DNA of 64,000 bases from Margaritispora aquatica (lineage: Eukaryota; Ascomycota; Leotiomycetes; Helotiales; Discinellaceae): assembly GCA_007644065.1 (NCBI GenBank), contig VJWN01000008.1, positions 932,411-996,410 on the forward strand, read 5' to 3'. How positions within the stretch are numbered: the first letter of the stretch is position 1; every line of letters begins with the position of its first letter. A model generated the notes under the pieces. The model did not search any database, had not been told where the DNA came from, and saw only the letters and a list, made by a program, of their open reading frames with translations. Shown here piece by piece: positions 34,445 through 45,341 of this stretch. Both the position numbers and the translations under genes were made by a program.

Positions 34445-35865
34445 ATGAGTACAGCTATTGCAATGGCGCCGTCCCCCGCACCTCACGATCGCTCATCATA
34501 TGTTGATATTGCTCCTTCCAAACCTTCGAATTCCCCTCCTGCGCTCAGGACCTCTGTTTCGGCAACCCCGAATCACACTGCACAACGTACTGGCAGTGGA
34601 AGTCCGAAAGCAACAGCAGCAGCGAAGAGCTCACCAAATGCGTATGTTCAACTTCACAATGAAAATATCACGGTGGATGATTTTCTGGTGACAATTACTG
34701 ACATCGCAATCTCTGCAGGTCTCGAAATGGTGTCCCGCCAAAAATAATCGTGAAAAAGGAACCTCCGTCCTCGCCAGACTTGCCAACCTCTCGACACCGA
34801 CCACGCAAGCTTGATCTTTCGAAAAACACATCAAGTATCAACACAGGAACATCTCGACCATCTGCAGGTCAATTGACTTCAAGGGGAGCAGAAAGTGGTG
34901 GTCTTGGTATTCAAGACGTTGGGTTGGCGTGTCTATCACCAGGATTTGTCACTCAGGATCCTACGATGAGAGAACAATTGCAACGCAGCATCTCCGTCCG
35001 AGAGCAGCAACGACAATTGATCGAGCAAAGATTACTGCAGACAGCCAAACCTGGAGATGCTCCGATGGAAAGTGCTAAAGAACGCGAGTTAGGTGCTGGT
35101 TTTGGACTGAAACCTCCCGCGACATCGAAAAGGAAGGCACCTCCAGGACTCAGTATTGTTGCTCCATCACACGAGCAGTTCGCCCATGAAAGAGTTATTC
35201 AATCTGCACCACTTAATCAGTCCTTCACTGGCAGACATCAACCGCATCCTCTGACTCGACACATCGCTAATCAACCATCCAATCTCTCTAATACCTCGCA
35301 CATTCACCACGTCCCTGCACAGCAGACGAGTAACCGACTCCCACCGATTACTGACGTCTTTGCTGCAGAGGGTCTTGGTGCACATCGTGATGGTGCAAGT
35401 GCTCGGGCTCCATTCTTTCCACAGAACACAACTGCGTCTGCGGCTAATTCTTCACACTCGAATTCGCGGCCTGCTTTCCCTTCCCCTGGAAATAATAATA
35501 ATCCTCCGCAGTCGGCTAGGCCACGCGAATATCGCTCCGCGGAAGATGCTCAAGTAGAACTTGCAGGAGGACGTCCGGAACTTCTGCCCAAGTTGGTTCA
35601 TTATGGTGGCCATCAGCCCCCTACACCCCCATCCCCGCTTACCGGAAACGTAATGCGACAGCCTGAAACGAGCCGCAGTGGAGGAGGTAGGAGACGAGCA
35701 AGAGCCGAATATGAAGAAGGGGCCAGTCCACCGCTTGGAAATGGTCCTTCTGCAACAAGGAGGGGTCCATTTGGCGAAGGTCGCGACAGTCCCTTGAGCC
35801 AACAAAGGAAGAAGGAAGAGTTCATGCGCATATGCGACAGAGCCTGGGATCTCTTCCACTCTTAA
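34445..35865 (+). CDS. Conserved fungal Ser/Pro/Gln-rich protein of unknown function
   Basis: Exons 34445-34641 and 34719-35865 join in phase 2 (intron GTATGT to CTGCAG) to 447 residues. No catalytic domain is visible. The protein is mostly disordered, but several short blocks look constrained: GLACLSPGFVTQDPTMREQL with the following Q/R helix SVREQQRQLIEQR (about 125-155), KRKAPPGLSIVAPSHEQFAHERVIQSAPLNQSFTG region (given here by its ends, about 185-220), LPPITDVFAAE, and the C-terminal helix KKEEFMRICDRAWDLFHS. Such a pattern fits a scaffold or transcriptional co-regulator, but I cannot name it. The start is the first Met of the frame with good context (CACCATGAG). The gene has a large upstream gap and may carry a long, uORF-containing leader. 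Confidence 0.8.
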
Positions 35866-38800
35866 GTCAAGTGTTAGTCAACTTTGGCAATGCATGAACG
35901 AGTCACAATTCAAGGTCCACCGCATTAAACTATTCAACTTCTTTCACTTTCATACACAATTTTGAGAAGGAGCCTGGAAGCCTTCTCTATATTGACACCT
36001 ATGTTATATTTATTTCCTCATTCTTATCAATTAAACGACTCCTGCTGGCTCTGCTCTGGCGTTAATATGTTGGGGGCCGCGGAATTGGGAGGGAAGGGGG
36101 CCATATGAGGAATGGGATTGGAATGACCAGTGGATGGGTGGGACGGATGGAAGGAAGGAAGGGCCACAGCTGTGGGAACGGTTGGATGGATGATCGCGGT
36201 TGGGAGGCAGGAAGGGATGGTTGATGTCGAGACGAAGATCTTGGATGTGTGTCAGTGTTGCGTTAGTGTACGGTTTGTTCACTCCGCCCTAAGCTGGTGG
36301 GTGACATGGACGAAAGCGGCGTTCGTTGGAGTGCTGGTGTTCTGTACTCTATGGAAGTCTTGTGGGTCGTGAATTATTTGAATACAACAATTCTTGACCT
36401 CATACCTGTCCCTTGTCTGCTCGCCATGTGCTTCTGGGCTGTATAGCGGATCAAAAATTTCCATGCCCTGCCGAAGACCTCCGTCTGGAGTTTTCTGAGT
36501 GCCTTGCTATCTTGCTGTTTTGCTGTCTTAATTTCTAGTTGGAAATTTGCTCTCGGAACGGTGATCATGTTTACTTCAGGCTTTGGCTAGGTCTATGAAG
36601 GTACATGATGAGAAGATGGCATTTCAGAGTACTCCAACTCGTGCTATACAATTAAGTTGGATGTCTGTATGTCATTTTTGCGTAGATGTATTCTTGGGAT
36701 CCATCATCTAATGCAGGTCACAATGTTAACATTTGAATACCTAGCGAGTGTGTTGAGGACAGCAGATTTCGCTCACCCGAATTGGAGAGGGGCTTTTTGG
36801 GGGGATCATGGCTGGTCAATACCACGTTCACTTTGTCTGTTCCTTCCTGTATAACGATGAAGCAGCTTTACATCTGATGTGCTTGTGTTCTCGCTTAATT
36901 GAAAATCTCCTTTTTAGAGATGCATTTTCTTTCTTGTTTGGTCATCTTACCTTAACTAATTGTGACTAGTATAATAAATGGATTTGTATGAAATCAAGTG
37001 TTGTAGAAGAGTATTGCAGCTGTGTGAAGTAGGTAGCCTATAAATACTAGCTCGGAAATCACAGGTGTTGCATTCATACGACGTGTCCAAACGAGATTAT
37101 TTATTACAAAAATGTAGTCAATACACTTATATGTTCTCAGCCATAGGGTGTATGAGGCATCTTGAGCTTGAAAATATCCCAATCGCTAAACAGCTTTAAA
37201 GGTGTACTTTCAAAGTGCACATTTAAAGTGCACTATCTAAGTACACATTCGAGGTGCATATTCAAAGTGTGTATGCAAAGTGCACATTCACAGATAGAAA
37301 GGTGCCCTGCTTTAAGGATCATGGATTTACATCGGTTGTGTTAAATCCATTTAGCAGTCAGACTGCAGTGTGGGGTCGATGGATTGAAATTCAACAGAAT
37401 ATCCCCAAATAAGACCATCTAACCACATTGATCCATTCTCTTCTGCCCCCATCTATGCTATGCTATGCATCCCCATTCTCAACCCCTCTCCAGACCCCAT
37501 CCAAGCATCTAGTACATCCATCTCAACTCAACCCCACCTTCCAAATCCAGTCTCACCTCCACCTTCAACTCTCGCTTACCCACTCCCAGTCCGTCCCTCT
37601 CCCACTCATCAAGTATCACCACTTCTTTCTTTCCTTCTTTCTTGCCCTCCTGCCCTCCTGCCCTCTTGCCCTCTTTCCTTTGTTGCTTGCTTCCTTCTTC
37701 GAGCTTTGGTCCGCCTGACCTGTAAAACAAGCGAGTGAGCTAAGTCTAGCTGCAGTCAAGTCAAGTCAAGCCAAGCCAAGCACCACAGACAGTACACGCA
37801 TGCATGCATATACCATTCCTCCACTCCGACAGTCACGCGCAATGAGTATACTCAGACCCATATCCCATTTCGACACCCATTTCGATATCCTTTTAGATAT
37901 CAGATCTTTGCTTCTGCTTACTCACCTTGCCTGCTTGCCCACTTTCGGGCCTCTCCGATCTTATCACATCTCATCTCATCTCATCCATCGATCGCATCTA
38001 GAGCCCTCCACTGTCGCACTGCTGCGTCTCGTTCTGTTTGGAAATACTTCACAGCTGGATTGGTTGGCTAAGCGTGTATGTGTGTCTGTGATTAGCGGTT
38101 GTTCCAAGATTTTGATAGTGTATGATTAGAATCTGCGATTTCGATATGCTTACTTCTCATCGCTTGCTATGAGGTCAGAGACAGAGAGCATGGAAAGGAC
38201 ACACATTCGGGGCCGTACCGAACAACTTCAAGGAGGAGCAGGACCTGGAGACTTTAAGAAGGTGCATATCGATACATATATTTATGAATGCTAATACATA
38301 TATATAATAAATGTTACATGCATTGCAGCCACGCACATTGTCGCAAGGAAAACAGCAAATCACAAACGAAACCCAAAAGTCTTCCAAATGATCTTTATTC
38401 TTCGCTCTCGCATTTCTTTCTCTATGATCTCGTCTGCTGTCATAAGCACATCACCAACCCATCCCATACCCATACCCATATCTACAATCTTGCTTCCAGC
38501 AATTGTGCACTTTGTAGGTACCATCCATCTCAATGAGTCACTTTGCATACTCATCGTCAACACCAGCAAATGAGCCACCTCTTCACACCTTCAACCATGC
38601 TACCACTAACTCATAAATCCATATCAAACAAGAGCAAGCAAAGGCAGTTCGTAGTTCGTTAACGGAGAATAAGCATGAGGCGAGACAAAACGCTTTAGCG
38701 AGTGAACATGCCCAAAACAAAGACAGCAAAGACTAATATGCATTCCATGCGTAAAAACGACTGTGCCGAGTCGAGGGTACTGAATTTGACTTCCCTTAAA

Positions 38801-39046
38801 TTGCCTCCAGAATTTCGCCTGCCCCGCTGCCACCCAACAAGGAGAACGCCAAAACACCATTGCTTCATTACGCGGTTTTTGATAAGGCTGCAACTTTTGC
38901 CACCTAAGCTCTTGAACTTAAACGTAGTGCTGCTAATAAACGAGGACTGATTACTTTCTGGATGCAAGTACTGTGCTTCTGGACCGTGGTGCTCTCAACG
39001 CGATGAGAATTCTCAAGAGTGATCTCTGAAGATCTCCACATTGCCC
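35866..39046. other. 3.2-kb convergent intergenic region with repeats
   Basis: Lies between two convergent genes yet is far longer than needed for 3' UTRs. It holds a degenerate 13-bp tandem array (37195-37290), a long pyrimidine-rich tract (about 37425-37700, with TGCCCTCC repeats), and short TCAAG/CCAAG repeats (37755-37785). The pyrimidine tract looks like a promoter or leader of an unrecognised plus-strand transcript, but no coding frame follows it. Confidence 0.5.
37195..37290. repeat. Degenerate 13-bp tandem repeat centred on GTGCAC
   Basis: About seven units with approximate consensus TTCAAAGTGCACA; most contain the palindrome GTGCAC or a one-base variant. Confidence 0.85.
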
Positions 39047-40670
39047 TTAAAGACCCTATGTTTCGATTAGCATAGATTGATTACTGGATAAGATGCCTAC
39101 TAACCTCCTCACCAGCTTTGCAAAGCTTGATCTCTCTACCCCATTCAGACTTGAGAACTTGAGTAGCTGATATCCGGCGGCTGGGATTGGGGTCAAGGAT
39201 AGAGTATATAACGTTGCGACAACGAGCACGGTGTAATGATTCGATCGGAGCGTAACCTTCCTCGTCACGACGACCTTCTAAGTACCGCTCGTAGAACTCG
39301 TCCTCCTCCTTCTTTGCAACTCGCCAGAGGTGACGACCAGTTCGCATGGCCATATAGATCACACCGGTAGCCCAGACATCGACAGCTCTAGCATCGAATT
39401 CTTTGTCGACATATTCTTCAGGTGCGATATATGGAGCTGATCCGCAGAGGCCAGACACCATATGTGATTCGGACTCCCATGCCATCCGGAAGCACTCGCC
39501 ATTCCCGAAATCGGTAATCTTCAGAGACCCATGGGTAGTTAGGAGCAGATTCTCCGGTTTTAAATCTCTATGCGCAACACCCATCTCGTGCATGTATTCC
39601 ACACCGCGCATCATCTGCTTGAAATAACAATCTGCCTCGGTAACATCGAGCTTTCCTGCCGCAAGTACGAGAGTGTAGAGATCTCCTCCGGCACAGAACT
39701 CCATGACTTCGCAGTAGTCACCCTTAGCATCCTGAAGAAGATCCAAGGTGTGAATAACGTTCGGATGACGCAAGGAGGAAGAAATACAGAATTCGGAAGT
39801 AAGTCTTTTGCTGTATTTCTTCTCGTTTTCTTCTGGTCGTCGGCGGAATTCCTTCACTGCATATAGTTGTTCGGATCCTTCGGTTCTCTTATGCGAGATT
39901 CGAACAATGCCAAATGCACCACGTCCAACAATCTCTTGACACTTTCCATACTTCTCTACCAGTGTAGCAGATGCGGCAGGTCCACCTTTCTTCTCAGATG
40001 CAAGACCTTCTCGTTCGCTCTTCAGTTGATCGACCCAACTCGACATTAACGACAACTGACCCTCCTCATGATGTTCTGCAACCTTTGCCTTTCCACTTAT
40101 GACATTCCTCAGCATATCCGACAACTTCTCCTGCCTCTTGGCACTCTTCAGGTGGTGCTCATGGCCGCCCGGCAGATCAGCGTTCAATATGAAACGCTGA
40201 TAAGGCGCGACGGCCGTAGCCTTCTTGTCCTTTGAGGGCGTCGTGGTGGGCTTTTCTTCCTTCAGTTTCGTTTTATCAGTTGATGAGGCCTTGCGAGAAG
40301 GCGGGTTTGGTCTTTGCGGTTTTTGCGTTGATGAAGACTCGCCCTGCTTTGGAGAACTCTGGCCGTTTGAATTTGCGATTGAGTTGAGACTTGCGTCAGA
40401 TCTTGTAGCGTCTTTTGTAGAGAACATTCGAGTTAGTCGCTTGGTCATCGATGGTTTCTCTGCTGGAGGGGCAGCAGTTAAGGTTGAATTGTGTGGCTCA
40501 GATGGTGGCGCAGCATGACCGTTACCATTGAGGTTTTCCGTGGAGGGAATTGATGTAATGCTGGGTTTCGTAGGCTTTGTGTCTGGAGATGCCATAAACG
40601 ACTTCTGCGAGGACGGTGGGGACGGTTTTTTGGCCATTTGGTAGTCCCTAGAGCTGCTGACGCTCGCCAT
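39047..40670 (-). CDS. Hal4/Sat4-type Ser/Thr protein kinase
   Basis: Exons 40670-39105 and 39055-39047 join in phase 0 to 524 residues. Hal4/Sat4 kinases of the fungal NPR1/HAL family stabilise plasma-membrane transporters, notably the Trk potassium system, and set salt tolerance. The N-terminal 235 residues are disordered Ser/Pro/Lys. Kinase motifs: GRGAFGIV (249-256), AVKEF with Lys273, the HRDLKPEN loop, ITDFG, then the HAL-type SGLCGSAPYIAPEEY and MRTGRHLW with an inserted acidic stretch. The last exon codes only Gly-Leu-stop; if the intron is retained the C-terminus becomes a short alternative tail. The frame is open for 54 codons upstream of the chosen Met, which has a good context (GCCATGGCG), so a longer N-terminus from 40832 cannot be excluded. 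Confidence 0.9.
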
Positions 40671-41160
40671 GGCTCTTATGGGAGTGAGCAAGCTGTCTGC
40701 AGCAGTGCTCGGTAATGGGTTAGGGTTTAGGTTGGGGCTGGCTGAGTTGAGAACGGAATGCGATGGGTTGAAAATGGCCACCAGAATGCCAGAATGCCAG
40801 AGTGCTGCGGGCGATGCCCGTACACTATTCAATTTGCGAACCTAGGAGCCAGAGAGGAGAGTACAATCGTGTAGGATCAAAGGTGGACGAGGAAGCCAAG
40901 TAATGGAGGAGAGAATGAGACCGGAAGTGGGAGTGGTTTGTGGTTTGTGGTTTGTGGTGAGTGGTGAGTGGTGATTGAAGTGTGGTGAATGATGAGAACA
41001 AAGGTGTTTACTTGAGAGATGTTGTGGGTGGTGTTTGGTGTGTTTGGTGTGCTTGGTTCTCGTTGTGGGAATGAAGCTTTCTAGTTCAGCGGGTGGGTTA
41101 TTATTAATTAATTCGGGCCTTGGCTTTTTCGTCTGGAGTGGCCGATTTGCACTGTACCCA

Positions 41161-41340
41161 TTACCTTAGGTAGGTAGGTAATAGTGTATTATTGAAGGTG
41201 GACGAGAATACGTAGGTAAGGTAGGTAAGGTCGGTAGGTAGGTAGGTAGGGTACTCGTAGGTAATAGATAGACAGTAGAACAGGTCCAGTAGATAGATAG
41301 GTCAAATAGTTACCTACCTAGGTAAGGTAAGGTAAGGTAT
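41161..41340. repeat. GGTA/TACC microsatellite cluster
   Basis: Interspersed GGTA, GGTAA and TACC units on both strands (e.g. TAGGTAGGTAGGTAATAG, GGTAAGGTAAGGTAAGG). Confidence 0.9.
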
Positions 41341-41828
41341 GTTATGTTTTACCCCTTCCTTAAGGCAGGCGCAATTAATTAATGGAGGTGAATCCGGTGT
41401 GTTTGGGTGCGTTTTGGTGTGTTTTGGTGCGTTTGACTTTTGAGACTTGCTTATGTGATTAAGTCAAAGTTGACTTTTCCAAATGAAGGCGAGCTTGCCG
41501 CAAGTGAAATAGAAAAGCTGAAGTAAGGTAACGTAACGTATAATAAACCTTCTCGTTCTCGCCTTCAAGCTTTCTCGTCTCTATGGATCTCTATGAGGGA
41601 TTAAAAACTGCCCACTAACTGTCCTCAACTCATTCCTCACCACTGCTTCGAGGATGTACGAGGGAGACATACCTGCTGGACAGTACTGTAATGTGGTCTC
41701 GGTTGGCGCAACAGTTCAAGACCTGCAGTAAGAATGCAGTGCAGTGTGCAGTGTGCTACGTGCGGTGTGCAGATTGCCGTTGTTCGATTTTACTCGATTT
41801 TTATAGATAGTGTAGATATTTGTAAAAG

Positions 41829-41854
41829 TATATATATATATATATATATATATA
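41829..41854. repeat. (TA)13 microsatellite
   Basis: Perfect alternating TA run. Confidence 0.95.
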
Positions 41855-44800
41855 AAAGGGGGCACTGTAAGGTAATGCTCACACATATGAATGATTCCAG
41901 TTAATAAAGTAGGAGTGTGGTGAAAAGTAAGTAGTTTGGCGAGTGGATTTCATACAATTTCTACCTAGGCACAACGACGACACGATGTCATGATATAATT
42001 CTTTGCAAGCCATCCCTCTCTACTTATCCAGCCTTACCTAAGGCACTGACAAACCAGCAAATTACAAAACTCAAACTATTTTCACGCTTTATTTTACTGA
42101 AAGGGGGGCACCGCTATGGAAATTGATGTATAGAAAATTTTCTTTTAACTTTGGTCATATAAACTCCCCTCGGCAACCGTCGGCACCTACATCATGAACC
42201 AGCCAAAGGCTCTGAGTTTATTTTTCCATGAGCTCGTGATGTGCTAAAGCATCAGCAGATTTCATTGTGATTTCTGAAGTAGCTGCTACTGCTGGCTGGT
42301 GGATAATCCTGTCTTGCGATGCTTCACATCATTCGCATCACGGCAGCAGGATCACGATCTACTCATTCGTTTCAACCATGAACGATCCAAGGACCAAAAC
42401 TTCAAAGAGGTGGGTATGAGGTAATGATATCTCCAAAACAGGAGGTACATCCGCCCTCACAGTTTTCTTTTCAACTCATGTGTTTTTCTTACGGGCTAGC
42501 TGTTCTCATGGTTTCTCATTTATTCTTTTCGCCTTCATCTTCGGATATATCCTCGGAATATGACAGAGAATCCCGAAATCCTCTTTGCCTCTTTAACTAT
42601 TCACAGGTTTCACCCGAAGGAGAGAGATTACACTCGGCGAAAGTACAGTGAACAGTGCCACTAGACTGCAGTGCAACGGAAGTGCGATATTTTATGATGT
42701 GTACAGAGCTATTCCTCCTCTGGACACTGCAGAAACATGTCAATTCTCATATCAAACTCCCCGAACCACTGGGAGAGCGGCCTCGACGAACCACTCCCAA
42801 TTGCCTGTTTCGATTGGATGATGCATTGCATTTGAGAGCTGCTTGCATATGGAGCATATCACGCATATGTAGATGATACCCGTTGTTGACTTTGGATATG
42901 CATTGTCAAGGTGGCTGTGTATTCGGATTTAATGTTACAGGGCGGTCAATTGGATATAAGTCAAGTTTTACTTGTATTTTTGTCTATCTCTTGGTATTTG
43001 GTACTTCGCTCCTATCAGATCCATTTTTGGCACTCATACGTCACTGATGTATGCAGACCCTGCAATTGTCACTATCAGCTCACAGCAAGCATACTTTCCG
43101 GAACTCCAGGCACATCCGAGACATCTCACCAGTAAGCATACACCGGTACTTACTCTCCCATCTCTCTATTTTCAAAAACGGGGAACCAAAATCACAAAAA
43201 TCCTTTGCATACTTGCGTCCAGGCTGTTATCGACCTTTTGCCAGCACATTTCAGATCACCCAGCCCAGCAGTTTCTCCCCAGGCCAGGGTCGGCAGATCG
43301 CATGTTCACATCTCGTTTTCTTACATTGCTATTGGCTGGCTCAATGGAAGAGTCTGGGGCAGAAGGAGGGGTTATTTCGTTACCATGTGCCTGGAAGACT
43401 AGACTTCGAGCTTTTCCTCATTTAGGAAACGCCCGCATACGGATTCGACGAGCGGTAAGTCATTACACCATCTCCTACGATACTTATTTGCCAGTTGTGT
43501 TCGACCTCAGTAATCGAAGAGCGCCAGTCCGGAGTTGTCTGACCGGCATGGCCGTCTGTTGTGAGATGTCTTGACAAGAAGCGAAGCCACGAGAACCACG
43601 CAAGACGACTTGCTGCTGACAAAGGGCTTCGGGACCTGACGCAGAGTGAAACCTTCGATCGGCTTTGAAATAGGTTTCTCGCCTGCTGGGCGCATCGCCG
43701 CAACGCAATAGTCAACTCTAAAAGCTTGTTCAGTCCGCCTACGACTTTCGAGGCAAGGCTGGTAGCCTACTATTTGGTCACAAGATGTATGTACACGGAG
43801 ACTTGTTCTATTGAACTGCGTGGCGAGAAGAGTCATCAGAGATACCGATTGCATGGGGAATGTTGAGCATTGGATGGCTATTTGCTTTTGATATGAGTGG
43901 CAAGTCTCACTGTTGCGCATGCTTGCGTATACTTCAGTCTTATTGGAGATTCAAGTTTGAACAGCCTAATACCTCAACACTATCATTGAGGATCGGCTGG
44001 ACATCAACCAAAACACGCGGGAATCAGGTCAAGTCATACGTATCTCAGTGCTTAATGGTGAACTCTCTCGAATTGATGTTGGGAAAATGTAGAGAGTCAA
44101 TACTTACTTATTTCAGTTCCATGTTGTTTACAGCTTGACCGCTGACATCATGATAGAGGCAGTTCTAGATGCATCTGAATAGCGAAGCAACTCCATGCTG
44201 ACCAAGCAGGTGTTTAGATGTAAGAAACACATGTTCAAATTCACGAGCTTGAAGCGAGATTTCTTGTCACAATTCATATGATTTTGACTTCTTCCATCTC
44301 TTCGTCTATTGATTCGACCACCAAGTCTGAAGTTTTCTACCTTTGAGGGGTTTAGTCACCAGAGGCTAGAAATGCCTTGAACTTATGTCTTCAAAGAGTG
44401 TCTGCTAAGCTAGGCTGCCTCCGATCCAGGAATGTTGACCATTACGGGCTCTCCCGATGCTACGGATTGAAAATTTCAATTTTTCCATTGAGCTAGGAGC
44501 TCGAAATTCTCTCTACTTCCGCTACTGGACGATGAATTCCGCGCCTGTTTTCATGGTATGGCAGGTGTTGCAAATCTGATGACTTGCTATCTAAGGTAGC
44601 CCCTTTTCCTCCCTCGCTTAGCAAGAAACTTGACAACCACACCGATCCAATCCTAACACCTTGAGAAAACGATCAAATGATGCAATTTTTAAGTAGCTCC
44701 CGTTCTAGCAGAATTCCGAATCAGTATGATTACAATCCGCAAACAATGTAAACGTACACCTGAAATTGATGAACATTATCACTTACAGATGAGTACCTTA

Positions 44801-45341
44801 TCCAACATCTATTTGAAGTTTATGTGGCTCAAATGCTCAATGGAAGATCAAACTCCTACAAAACCGTACCAATAACATATAATTAACACTGCCATCCTGG
44901 CAAAATGATCTATCATGCCTCCTCGATCATCATCATCCACCCCTGCTTCACCTCCCGTTTCCATGAGAATCCCTTCCATATAAATACCTGAAAAAACATA
45001 GTATACAAGCTTTTGAATAAGCTATCGTCTAGTCATAAATATTTAAGATATATTAATTAAGTTAAATATTTACAAAGTTAGGATGTCAAATGCGCGAAAA
45101 CATAAGTTATCCACCAGGCCAGTGGAACGCTAGGCTCTAATGACAATGTGTTATCTGCTTGGCAATCAATCGATCCAGAATTGAAAGACACATTTGTTCG
45201 ACGACAGCGAAGCGAGATGGTTGACATCACGTCACTATTGGTCTATCGTGGCTGCCGAACAACCTCAACTTCCCAGCCTCGGACACCCCAACATCACAGC
45301 CTCGAGCCCAGTGAGGACCATGCGGTAGCTTCACTTGACAT

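Larger units (their letters stand above)
40671..45341. other. 4.7-kb gene-poor region between divergent genes
   Basis: Upstream of both HAL4 (-) and VPS18 (+). Contains TTTGTGG and GTGAGTG runs (40935-40972), GGTA/TACC clusters (41161-41340), a (TA)13 tract and poly-purine patches. The longest open frame (200 codons, 42972-43574) overlaps comparable frames in other phases on both strands and shows no domain. No gene is supported. Confidence 0.5.

Noticed and set aside
42972..43574. 200-codon plus-strand open frame
   Set aside because: Does not look like coding sequence, overlaps comparable open frames in other phases and on the minus strand, no domain and no convincing splice partners.
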